Made by a program: the position numbers and the translations under genes. Below are positions 1 to 5,151 of a DNA stretch of 5,151 nucleotides, one piece after another. The first letter of the stretch is position 1, and every line of letters begins with the position of its first letter. Origin of the DNA: an uncultured Campylobacterota bacterium (GTDB lineage Bacteria; Campylobacterota; Campylobacteria; Campylobacterales; Arcobacteraceae); contig CAIJNA010000064.1 in the NCBI GenBank assembly GCA_903821805.1, positions 1 to 5,151 on the forward strand, given 5' to 3'. The notes beneath the pieces are model-generated. The model worked only from the letters and a program-made list of their open reading frames with translations. It had not been told where the DNA came from and did no database searches.

Positions 1-879
1 CCATTGACTGCATACAAACTTGTGAAACTTTTTGTTGAAAGCCACTTGGCAATTACAGATGCAATTAGCTTAGTTTATGGTGATGTTGAAGTTGGAAGTA
101 CCCTTGTGGGTAGCGATATTCCAAGGGTACTTAGTTTTACGGGAAGCGTTCAGGTCGGAAATATTATTACAAAAACAGCAGGTATTAAAAAAGTTGCATT
201 GGAGCTTGGAGGAAATGCTGGAAGCTTTATTGATCAAACTGCAGATATAAAATTAGCTGCTTCACGATGCGCGTTTGGTGCTTTTGTAAATAGTGGTCAA
301 GTATGTATATCTTTACAAAGAATTTACGTTCATGAAAATATATATGATCAATTTGCAAAATATCTTAAAGAAGAAACTTTAAAATTAAAAGTCGGAAGTC
401 CTTATGATGATGAAACTTTTGCAGGACCTCTTATAAATGAAGAATCACTAGAGAGAGCTATTTCTTGGGTTAAAAGTGCAGTAGAAGAGGGCGCAACTAT
501 ACTTTGCGGGAATAAATACGAAGGGCTAAATTTTCATCCAACTGTTATGATAAATGTTACAGACAATATGAAAGTAATTTGTGAAGAAGTTTTTGCTCCA
601 ATAGTTAGTTTAGTAAAAGTCGCGAACTACAATGAGGCTATTCTTAAAATGAACAACTCCCCATACGGGCTACAATTTAGTATTTTTACGAATGATTTAT
701 CTCAAGTAACTAGATTTATTGATGAAGCTGATTGTGGTGGAGTTGTTGTCAATGATATTCCAACGCTTCGTTTTGATATCCAACCTTATGGTGGAACAAA
801 ACTAAGTGGAATAGGAAAAGAAGGTCCAAAATTTGCAATTGAAGAATTTACAGAAATTAAATCTGTTGTTATTTGCTAA
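1..879 (+). CDS. Aldehyde dehydrogenase, C-terminal part (5' end outside window)
   Basis: Oxidises an aldehyde to the carboxylic acid with NAD(P)+, most likely in the cytoplasm. The frame is open from base 1, so the gene starts left of the window. About 292 residues are present against roughly 475 for the family, so about 180 N-terminal residues are missing. Seen in order: the FTGSVQVG nucleotide-binding loop (bases 136-159), the general-base Glu in LELGGN (codon 202-204), the nucleophilic Cys in NSGQVCIS (codon 304-306), EEVFAP (583-600) with the cofactor-ribose Glu, and SPYGL near 658-672. The C-terminal PYGGTKLSGIGKEGP and the IEEFTEIK tail are also intact, so nothing looks broken. The NSGQVCISLQRIYVH segment and the tail resemble the lactaldehyde/glycolaldehyde dehydrogenase-like subgroup, which includes non-phosphorylating glyceraldehyde-3-phosphate dehydrogenases. 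The family is certain; the substrate is not. It ends in TAA 72 bp before serB, which has its own promoter. Confidence 0.95.
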   Translation, partial: PLTAYKLVKLFVESHLAITDAISLVYGDVEVGSTLVGSDIPRVLSFTGSVQVGNIITKTAGIKKVALELGGNAGSFIDQTADIKLAASRCAFGAFVNSGQVCISLQRIYVHENIYDQFAKYLKEETLKLKVGSPYDDETFAGPLINEESLERAISWVKSAVEEGATILCGNKYEGLNFHPTVMINVTDNMKVICEEVFAPIVSLVKVANYNEAILKMNNSPYGLQFSIFTNDLSQVTRFIDEADCGGVVVNDIPTLRFDIQPYGGTKLSGIGKEGPKFAIEEFTEIKSVVIC

Positions 880-916
880 AATAGAGCAATAATAATCCGA
901 TATCTTCATAACGATT

Positions 917-925
917 TGATATAAT
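917..925 (+). promoter_or_regulatory. Extended -10 promoter of serB
   Basis: TGATATAAT is a TGn-extended, perfect TATAAT -10 box at 920-925. It lies 26 bp before the serB start codon, which predicts a 5' leader of about 20 nt. No TTGACA-like -35 is present at the expected spacing. This matches the known sigma-70 promoters of Campylobacterota, which rely on the -10 and AT-rich upstream DNA. A weak Shine-Dalgarno AAAGG follows at 941-945, 6 nt from the ATG. Confidence 0.7.
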
Positions 926-951
926 CTCAAAAATTTTTAAAAAGGCAACAA

Positions 952-1572
952 ATGAAATTGGCAGTATTTGATTTTGACAGTACACTTATGGATGGTGAAA
1001 CGATAGATTTCTTAGCAGATGCACTCGGACTTGGTGAGCAAGTAGCGAAGATCACTGAAGAAGCAATGAGTGGAAGACTAGATTTTTTTGAAAGCTTAAC
1101 TACTAGAGTTGCATTATTGAAGGGTTTACCATATCAAAAAGTTGTGGAAATTTGTGATAATTTACCACTTATGAACGGAGCTGTTGAAGTTGTGGCTGGC
1201 TTAAAAGCAAAAGGCTATAAAGTTGTATGCTTTAGTGGAGGGTTTAGAACAGGAACAACACCAGCCCTAAAAAAACTTGGGCTTGATGGTGACTTTGCAA
1301 ATATTTTACATCACAAAGATGGCATTTTAACAGGACTTGTTGGTGGAGATATGATGTTTGATAGTAGCAAGGGCGATATGATTCAAAGAATTCAAGCACT
1401 TTTGGGTGCAACTGTTGAAAATACTTTAGTATGCGGAGATGGTGCTAACGATAGAAGTATGTTTCCGTACGCAGGCAAAAAAATTGCATTTTGTGCAAGA
1501 GAAATACTAAAAAAAGAAGCTAATATCATTATTGATACAAAAGATCTACGAGAAGTATTAAAGCATATCTAA
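952..1572 (+). CDS. serB: Phosphoserine phosphatase SerB
   Basis: Hydrolyses O-phospho-L-serine to serine and phosphate, the last step of the phosphorylated serine pathway, in the cytoplasm; it needs Mg2+. It is a HAD-superfamily enzyme of 206 residues with all four motifs. Motif I is DFDST, with nucleophile D7 and acid/base D9. E16 in DGETID is the likely substrate-specificity Glu. Motif II is SGGF, with S95. Motif III is K140 in SSKGD. Motif IV is GDGAND (162-167), with metal-binding D163 and D167. The cap domain spans roughly residues 15-75. The length matches the short archaeal/campylobacterial type (about 205-215), without the N-terminal ACT-like domain of some longer SerB proteins. R168 stands where many relatives have Leu (GDGANDLSM), outside the catalytic set. 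ATG 952 is chosen because it puts motif I at residue 7 and has AAAGG upstream. The gene is probably transcribed alone from the promoter at 917-925. Confidence 0.95.
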   Translation: MKLAVFDFDSTLMDGETIDFLADALGLGEQVAKITEEAMSGRLDFFESLTTRVALLKGLPYQKVVEICDNLPLMNGAVEVVAGLKAKGYKVVCFSGGFRTGTTPALKKLGLDGDFANILHHKDGILTGLVGGDMMFDSSKGDMIQRIQALLGATVENTLVCGDGANDRSMFPYAGKKIAFCAREILKKEANIIIDTKDLREVLKHI

Positions 1573-1617
1573 TAAATTCAATTAAATACGACTAGTGCTT
1601 GAAAATATTTTTAGGAA

Positions 1618-1857
1618 TTAGTCAATTTTAAATTCCAACTCAACCTTTTTGGCCTCTTCGATGCCCAAGAAAGTTAAACTGTCATCTGTAAGAAAGTTCA
1701 TTTCCTTTAATTCTTTTATAAACTGTTTGCCTGTTTTTAAATCAAAAACTCTATTATTGTCCATCATTTTTAAAACATCTTGAAAATTCTCATCATTTTC
1801 TTTTTTATAAATTGCAAGCAGTAAAACTCTAAGTTCTATATTGTCTTTATAATCCAT
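1618..1857 (-). CDS. Small hypothetical protein, possible winged-helix fold
   Basis: A 79-residue protein of unknown function; I cannot assign it to a named family with confidence. It is charged and soluble, with no signal peptide or membrane segment. By eye it has helix 1 at about 7-20 (NIELRVLLLAIYKK), helix 2 at 24-33, and a longer helix at 38-53 (LKTGKQFIKELKEM). After that comes a short turn and SLTFLGIEEAKKVE. This order, with a C-terminal 'LT-x-x-G-x-x-x-A' element, is typical of winged helix-turn-helix domains, so a small DNA-binding or protein-binding role is possible but inferred. It is probably a real gene: it has a clean SD (AAGGA, 5 nt from the ATG), lies 11 bp after the MFS gene on the same strand, and reads like a natural globular protein. 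It is the last gene of the four-gene block and converges on serB across 45 bp. Confidence 0.75.
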   Translation of the reverse strand: MDYKDNIELRVLLLAIYKKENDENFQDVLKMMDNNRVFDLKTGKQFIKELKEMNFLTDDSLTFLGIEEAKKVELEFKID

Positions 1858-1862
1858 TTTTT

Positions 1863-1867
1863 TCCTT
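1863..1867 (-). promoter_or_regulatory. Shine-Dalgarno of the 79-residue gene
   Basis: On the minus strand this reads AAGGA, 5 nt before the ATG at 1857-1855, and it sits directly after the MFS stop codon (1871-1869). It is the best ribosome-binding site in the block. It supports both the chosen start and translation of this short gene as part of the operon. Confidence 0.7.
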
Positions 1868-1868
1868 T

Positions 1869-3068
1869 TTAATTTTTATCTAAAGTGTCGAGAGATTTTA
1901 TTGTATTTTTATAATAAAAAGCTGTAAAAATAAAAAATATACCAAGAAATGTTGTAACAATATTTAGATCATAGTATATTGCCATTATTCCAGTAAATAA
2001 AGTTGTTCCAGCATTTATAAGCATAAAAAACATTTCATTATATGCCAAAACTCGCCCTAAATATTTTTGTTCAACTTTTTCCTGAAGAAGCGCGTAGGTA
2101 AATGACCAAAGTGTTGTTGTAGCAAGTCCTGTTAAAAATAATCCAATCAAACCAAGATAAAAATTATATTGCAAGAAAGCCCAAGTTATTATCCCAAAAC
2201 CTTGAAATAAAAATACATAAAATAATTTTTCTTTGGTTATCCATCGACCAATAATAAAGGGCCCAATCATCAATGCTAAAGATCTAGTAGCGTTTGAAAG
2301 CCCTATGGCAAGAGGAACTGCTATGACATATTTGTAATTGTAATCAGCAAGTAAGGTTACGATTGTGTCAAAAGATGTAAGGCCAACGGTCCCATGAAAG
2401 AATATTAAACTAATCAAGTGCCTATTTTGTGAAATATATCGAATCCCACTTTTAATAGAAAGAAGTATTTTTTCGTGACTTGCTTCATGTTTGTAAATAA
2501 TTGATGTATTTAAAAGTGATAAAAATGCACACAAAAATAATATACCATCTATAATAAATGCTGTTTTGGCTCCATAATAATTTACAACTAAACCGCCTAT
2601 TGCCATCCCTGCTGTGAATGTAAAAGACCAAATAATTGAGTGTATTTCATTGGTTTTTGTTAATATTGCAGAGTTTAATAATTTTGGCATTAAAGTCATT
2701 TCTGTTGTAAAAAACATTGATGAAGCAGTCATTCTTATAAAAATAAATATTAATAGCATCCATACATCATCAATGCTATTTATAAACAAAAAACACATTG
2801 TCATCAATAATTCTGTGATTATTAATATGCCGAGTAGTTTTTTTGCATCAATTCTGTCAACTATCGTTCCGCTAAATGGTGCTAATAAGATGCCTGGAAT
2901 AAAGTGCATAGCAACAACTAGCGAAATTATAATAGGGCTCGCACCAAAACTAACTAACATACTATAAATAGCTACATTGGAAAACCATGTTCCAAAATAT
3001 GCCAAAAATTGAATCGTAGCAAGCTTTCTTACTATTTCATTATTTGCTAGAAGCTCTTTATATGTCAT
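1869..3068 (-). CDS. MFS transporter, exporter-like (MFS_3/EntS type)
   Basis: A proton-driven inner-membrane permease of the major facilitator superfamily. Its 399 residues are the normal length for a 12-helix member. Hydrophobic segments lie at about 17-40, 46-66, 78-96, 102-122, 145-163, 168-188, 218-240, 248-272, 280-300, 303-325, 343-362 and 368-387, with a basic central loop at about 192-216. MFS motif A is visible in the loop between helices 2 and 3 as G67-TIV-D71-R72-IDA-K76-K77. The C-half element LQEKVEQKYLGRVLAYNEM resembles the 'Q-x-x-V-x-x-x-x-x-GRV' segment common in EntS-like and macrolide-efflux-like exporters, so export is more likely than uptake. The substrate cannot be inferred. 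The only plausible start is ATG 3068, since the next Met is residue 37, inside helix 1. It follows the flavoprotein gene by 6 bp and precedes the 79-residue gene by 11 bp. Its SD overlaps the upstream stop codon. Confidence 0.9.
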   Translation of the reverse strand: MTYKELLANNEIVRKLATIQFLAYFGTWFSNVAIYSMLVSFGASPIIISLVVAMHFIPGILLAPFSGTIVDRIDAKKLLGILIITELLMTMCFLFINSIDDVWMLLIFIFIRMTASSMFFTTEMTLMPKLLNSAILTKTNEIHSIIWSFTFTAGMAIGGLVVNYYGAKTAFIIDGILFLCAFLSLLNTSIIYKHEASHEKILLSIKSGIRYISQNRHLISLIFFHGTVGLTSFDTIVTLLADYNYKYVIAVPLAIGLSNATRSLALMIGPFIIGRWITKEKLFYVFLFQGFGIITWAFLQYNFYLGLIGLFLTGLATTTLWSFTYALLQEKVEQKYLGRVLAYNEMFFMLINAGTTLFTGIMAIYYDLNIVTTFLGIFFIFTAFYYKNTIKSLDTLDKN

Positions 3069-3072
3069 ATTG

Positions 3073-3077
3073 CCTCA
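3073..3077 (-). promoter_or_regulatory. SD of the MFS gene overlapping the flavoprotein stop codon
   Basis: On the minus strand TGAGG combines the flavoprotein stop codon (TGA, 3077-3075) with the GAGG Shine-Dalgarno core (3076-3073) of the MFS gene, whose ATG follows after 4 nt. A ribosome terminating here would sit on the next initiation region, which suggests translational coupling. Confidence 0.55.
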
Positions 3078-4295
3078 TTGCATATTTGACGCTAAAACAA
3101 ACGCACTTGCCCAAGCCCAATGTAAATTATATCCACCACATGCACCATCAACATCTAAAACTTCACCACAAAAATATAGTCCTTTTTGCTTTTTTGATTC
3201 CATAGTTTTATTGAAAATTTCATCAACACAAACACCACCTGCAACAACTTCTCCATATTGAAAACCTTTTGATCCATTAATATTTATTTTGATAGATTTT
3301 AATGTATATGCAATATTTAGCAGGTCTTTTTTGTCCAGATCATTAATTTTTAGTTTGTGCTGAGCTATCTTTGCTTTTTTAAATATAAATGGAATTAGCT
3401 TAGTATTTACGAAGCTGAGCAATAAAAATTCTACACCTTTGCCTTTTAATGCTTTAGCTTTATTGTCTAAAATAGATACGAGTTTATTTTTATCTAATTT
3501 TGGAAATAAATCTACCAAAATATCTACACCAAAGCTATTTTCTAAAGCCATATTAGCATCTCTACTTAGGTCTAAAATTGTATTACCAGAAACTCCATAA
3601 TTGGTAAAAAGTAAATCACCAGTAATTGTTTTTGTTGATTTGTTGTTGATAAAAAGGGTCACAGATGAATCGGTTTTAACACCATTAAGTTGGTAAATAT
3701 CTTCATTTGGTGATGTTAGTTGAACAAGTGACGCTATCGGTTCAATAATTGTATGACCTGCTTTTTTTGCTATCTCATATCCACTTCCACTACTTCCAAG
3801 TTTTTCCATAGCAATGCTTCCGGTTGCAACAATTACTTTATCAAATTTGAAAATTTTGTTATCGGTAGTAATCTCGATTTTTTCTTGGAATTTCAATTCA
3901 TCAATAAAGCTATTCAGATGAAAAGTAACACCAAGGAATAAAGCTTCGTTGTATAAAACATCTACAACGCTTGAAGCTTGAAGAGACGCTGGATAAGTTT
4001 TACCATTTTCATTTGATATCAAGCTAAGACCTATTGTCTCACAAAATTTAGAAAATTCTTTAAATCCAAAAGTTTCAATTGGGTATTTTACAAACGAAGG
4101 ATTGGCTGAGAAATAATGATTTAAAGACAGATCTTGATTTGTAATATTGCATTTTCCATTTCCTGTTGCTGCGAGTTTTTTCCCGACTTTTGCATTTTTT
4201 TCAAAAATAACAACATCAAAATTTCTTTTTGAAAGAATTATAGATGCAAAAAGAGCTGATGCTCCACCACCAATAATAGCTATAGATTTTTTCAT
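3075..4295 (-). CDS. HI0933/BaiN-family FAD-dependent oxidoreductase
   Basis: A cytoplasmic flavoprotein of the HI0933-like family (E. coli YhiN, clostridial BaiN; often annotated as aminoacetone-oxidase-family enzyme). The 406 residues fit the usual 390-420. The N-terminal Rossmann fold has the FAD-binding GGGASA (9-14) after a hydrophobic strand, with E32 at the end of the second strand as the probable ribose contact. The family signature ATGNGKCNITN is at 43-53. The second nucleotide-binding element is IVATGS (155-160), followed by GSSGSGY (167-173). GDLLFTNYGVSG (226-237) and the C-terminal GEVLDVDGACGGYNLHWAW (377-395) are diagnostic. All expected blocks are intact. The physiological substrate is unknown for most members; BaiN itself is linked to bile-acid dehydroxylation, which should not be transferred here. 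The start overlaps the upstream stop by ATGA (4295-4292), and the SD is weak (AGG about 11 nt upstream), so translation is probably coupled to the upstream gene. Confidence 0.93.
   Translation of the reverse strand: MKKSIAIIGGGASALFASIILSKRNFDVVIFEKNAKVGKKLAATGNGKCNITNQDLSLNHYFSANPSFVKYPIETFGFKEFSKFCETIGLSLISNENGKTYPASLQASSVVDVLYNEALFLGVTFHLNSFIDELKFQEKIEITTDNKIFKFDKVIVATGSIAMEKLGSSGSGYEIAKKAGHTIIEPIASLVQLTSPNEDIYQLNGVKTDSSVTLFINNKSTKTITGDLLFTNYGVSGNTILDLSRDANMALENSFGVDILVDLFPKLDKNKLVSILDNKAKALKGKGVEFLLLSFVNTKLIPFIFKKAKIAQHKLKINDLDKKDLLNIAYTLKSIKININGSKGFQYGEVVAGGVCVDEIFNKTMESKKQKGLYFCGEVLDVDGACGGYNLHWAWASAFVLASNMQ
3941..3979. repeat. Bulged inverted repeat inside the flavoprotein gene
   Basis: The left arm is AAGCTTC (3941-3947) plus GTTGTA (3948-3953). 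The right arm is TACAAC (3963-3968) plus GAAGCTT (3973-3979). The arms pair as 6 bp, then a 4-nt bulge (3969-3972), then 7 bp, around a 9-nt loop (3954-3962). It lies over codons 106-119 of the flavoprotein. The pairing is a fact of the sequence, but a biological role is unproven and chance is likely. Confidence 0.4.
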
Positions 4296-5151
4296 AGATC
4301 TACAAACCTGCTGCCATTGAAACCAATCTTTTTAATTCCATAATCAACCTGATTTCCCTTTATTGAAGTGTTTCCAAATAATTTAGTTTTACCTGTTGCG
4401 AAGTATTCTAATCCTAGAACAACAGAATAATTTACCCAGCTAAACAATGCATCATTTCCAAAGAATGAAATCAGTTCCTCTAGATCTCGAGGCAAGGTTC
4501 CTATTGAATTTACTACAAATAAATTTGTTCTGTCTTCATCACCTGTAATATTGAAAATAACTGGTGAATAATTTAGTTGGGATGAAAGTATCTCTCTTGG
4601 TACTATGTTATTTTCACGCAAATGTGATAGAACAATGGCGCTTTTTACGATCGAAGTATTTAGAATAACACTTGAATTTTTAATTTGCTCTGAACTCGCT
4701 ATTAATATCTTGTAATCTGGTATTTTACCAGTGATTTGGACATGCGTAAGATTAGGAGTATTTAACGCTACAAGCTCATTGTGTAATCTTATGCTTATTG
4801 CACTGTCGTCGTATATTTCAACAACATTTGACGATGCTTTTAAGGCTAAAAAATTAAGTTGCTTTTTGTAGTCTATTCCACCAAAAACAAAATTGGACTT
4901 AGCATTTGGCATCATTGATTTGTTTACCAGAGGTAAATATAGCTCAAATTTAGAAATCTCTGGATAACTATTAAGTGCCCACAAGCTACTATTGGTAACC
5001 AAAGCAATAACTTTTTTAATGCCCTTTTGTTTAAGCGTGTCAAAAATAGTAGTAATATTTTGTTTATTTTCTAGTTCCATATCAAAGAATTCAATATTAA
5101 ATTTTGCATTTTTATTAAGAAAGTAAGTCATCGCAACATTTGAAGCTTCAA
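4292..5151 (-). CDS. Periplasmic-binding-protein-like hypothetical protein (5' end outside window)
   Basis: Not a gene I can name. The first ATG in the window (5131) is probably internal. The frame stays open upstream to the window edge (EASNVA before the Met), no SD precedes it, and no signal peptide follows it. About 286 residues are visible. The alternating strand/helix pattern suggests a type I periplasmic-binding (Leu/Ile/Val-binding-like) fold. The signs, counted from the ATG at 5131, are a strand plus NSS turn at KVIALVTNSS (about 40-49), ELYLPLVN (63-70), FVFGGIDYKKQ (81-91), VVEIYDDSAISIRLHNEL (102-119), and later SAIVLSHLREN near 164-174. The order 'alternative sites, stable choices, later motion along a helix' resembles LpoA-like penicillin-binding-protein activators and ABC solute-binding proteins, both of which act in the envelope. 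The complete protein is therefore expected to start with a secretion signal. It overlaps the flavoprotein start by 4 bp (ATGA), so it is the first visible gene of the block. The fold is moderately likely; the function is unknown. Confidence 0.75.
   Translation of the reverse strand, partial: EASNVAMTYFLNKNAKFNIEFFDMELENKQNITTIFDTLKQKGIKKVIALVTNSSLWALNSYPEISKFELYLPLVNKSMMPNAKSNFVFGGIDYKKQLNFLALKASSNVVEIYDDSAISIRLHNELVALNTPNLTHVQITGKIPDYKILIASSEQIKNSSVILNTSIVKSAIVLSHLRENNIVPREILSSQLNYSPVIFNITGDEDRTNLFVVNSIGTLPRDLEELISFFGNDALFSWVNYSVVLGLEYFATGKTKLFGNTSIKGNQVDYGIKKIGFNGSRFVDL

Noticed and set aside
899..904. GATATC palindrome upstream of serB as an operator
   Set aside because: Six bases only, with no second half-site or repeat. 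It falls in the AT-rich DNA expected upstream of this promoter.
1614..1636. GGAATT...AATTCC inverted repeat as a terminator between the convergent genes
   Set aside because: The stem is only 6 bp and AT-rich, the loop is 11 nt, and no proper T-run follows on either strand. It also overlaps the stop codon of the 79-residue gene. A second pairing, GACTA/TAGTC (1590-1594 with 1619-1623), is weaker still.
2266..2777. 12-bp direct repeat ATCATCAATGCT at 2266-2277 and 2766-2777, exactly 500 bp apart
   Set aside because: Both copies lie inside the MFS coding sequence in different contexts; two short AT-rich copies are expected by chance.
2614..2967. 117-codon open frame on the plus strand
   Set aside because: It is antisense to the MFS gene, whose membrane segments and motif A are intact. 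Its translation has no recognisable features.
3070..3261. 63-codon open frame on the plus strand
   Set aside because: It is antisense to the conserved C-terminus of the flavoprotein and has low-complexity Pro/Ser/Thr content, a typical shadow frame.
3753..3941. 62-codon open frame on the plus strand
   Set aside because: It is antisense to conserved flavoprotein blocks, with no SD and no recognisable motifs.
5129..5131. ATG at 5131 as the true start of the periplasmic-binding-like protein
   Set aside because: There is no Shine-Dalgarno before it and no signal peptide after it, and the frame continues open to the window edge with plausible coding sequence.
5140..5151. Perfect 12-bp palindrome TTGAAGCTTCAA at the right edge
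   Set aside because: It lies inside the open frame of the periplasmic-binding-like protein and is short enough to be coincidence. Its surroundings are cut off, so nothing more can be said.

Overview
The window is AT-rich bacterial DNA, densely coding with short intergenic gaps. The phosphoserine phosphatase is the clearest taxonomic marker. Its sequence style (MDGETID, LHHKDGILTGL, IAFCAREILK), together with an extended -10 promoter that has no -35 box, points to Campylobacterota, probably an Arcobacter- or Sulfurimonas-like relative. This placement is recalled from family sequences and has not been searched.

Layout. Positions 1-879 (+) hold the C-terminal 60% or so of an NAD(P)-dependent aldehyde dehydrogenase whose start lies left of the window. 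A 72-bp gap follows and carries a good extended -10 promoter. Then comes serB (952-1572, +), the last step of serine biosynthesis. A 45-bp convergent gap separates it from a tightly packed block of four genes on the minus strand.

In transcription order (right to left), the block starts with a protein resembling a type I periplasmic-binding fold (4292-5151, cut by the right edge). Next is an HI0933/BaiN-family flavoprotein (3075-4295), then a 12-helix MFS transporter (1869-3068), and last a 79-residue conserved-looking small protein with a possible winged-helix shape (1618-1857). The junctions are a 4-bp ATGA overlap, a 6-bp gap and an 11-bp gap, so the four are very likely co-transcribed. Their promoter must lie beyond position 5151.

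How the genes work together. SerB is housekeeping amino-acid metabolism, and the dehydrogenase is probably general aldehyde detoxification or carbon metabolism. The minus-strand block joins a likely envelope protein, a soluble flavin oxidoreductase, an exporter-like permease and a small possible regulator. No shared pathway can be read from sequence alone, and the grouping may be no more than a housekeeping operon. I see no RNA genes, mobile elements, CRISPR arrays or phage remnants, and no non-coding stretch above 300 bases. No clear previously undescribed system is visible. The least understood parts are the periplasmic-binding-like protein and the 79-residue protein.
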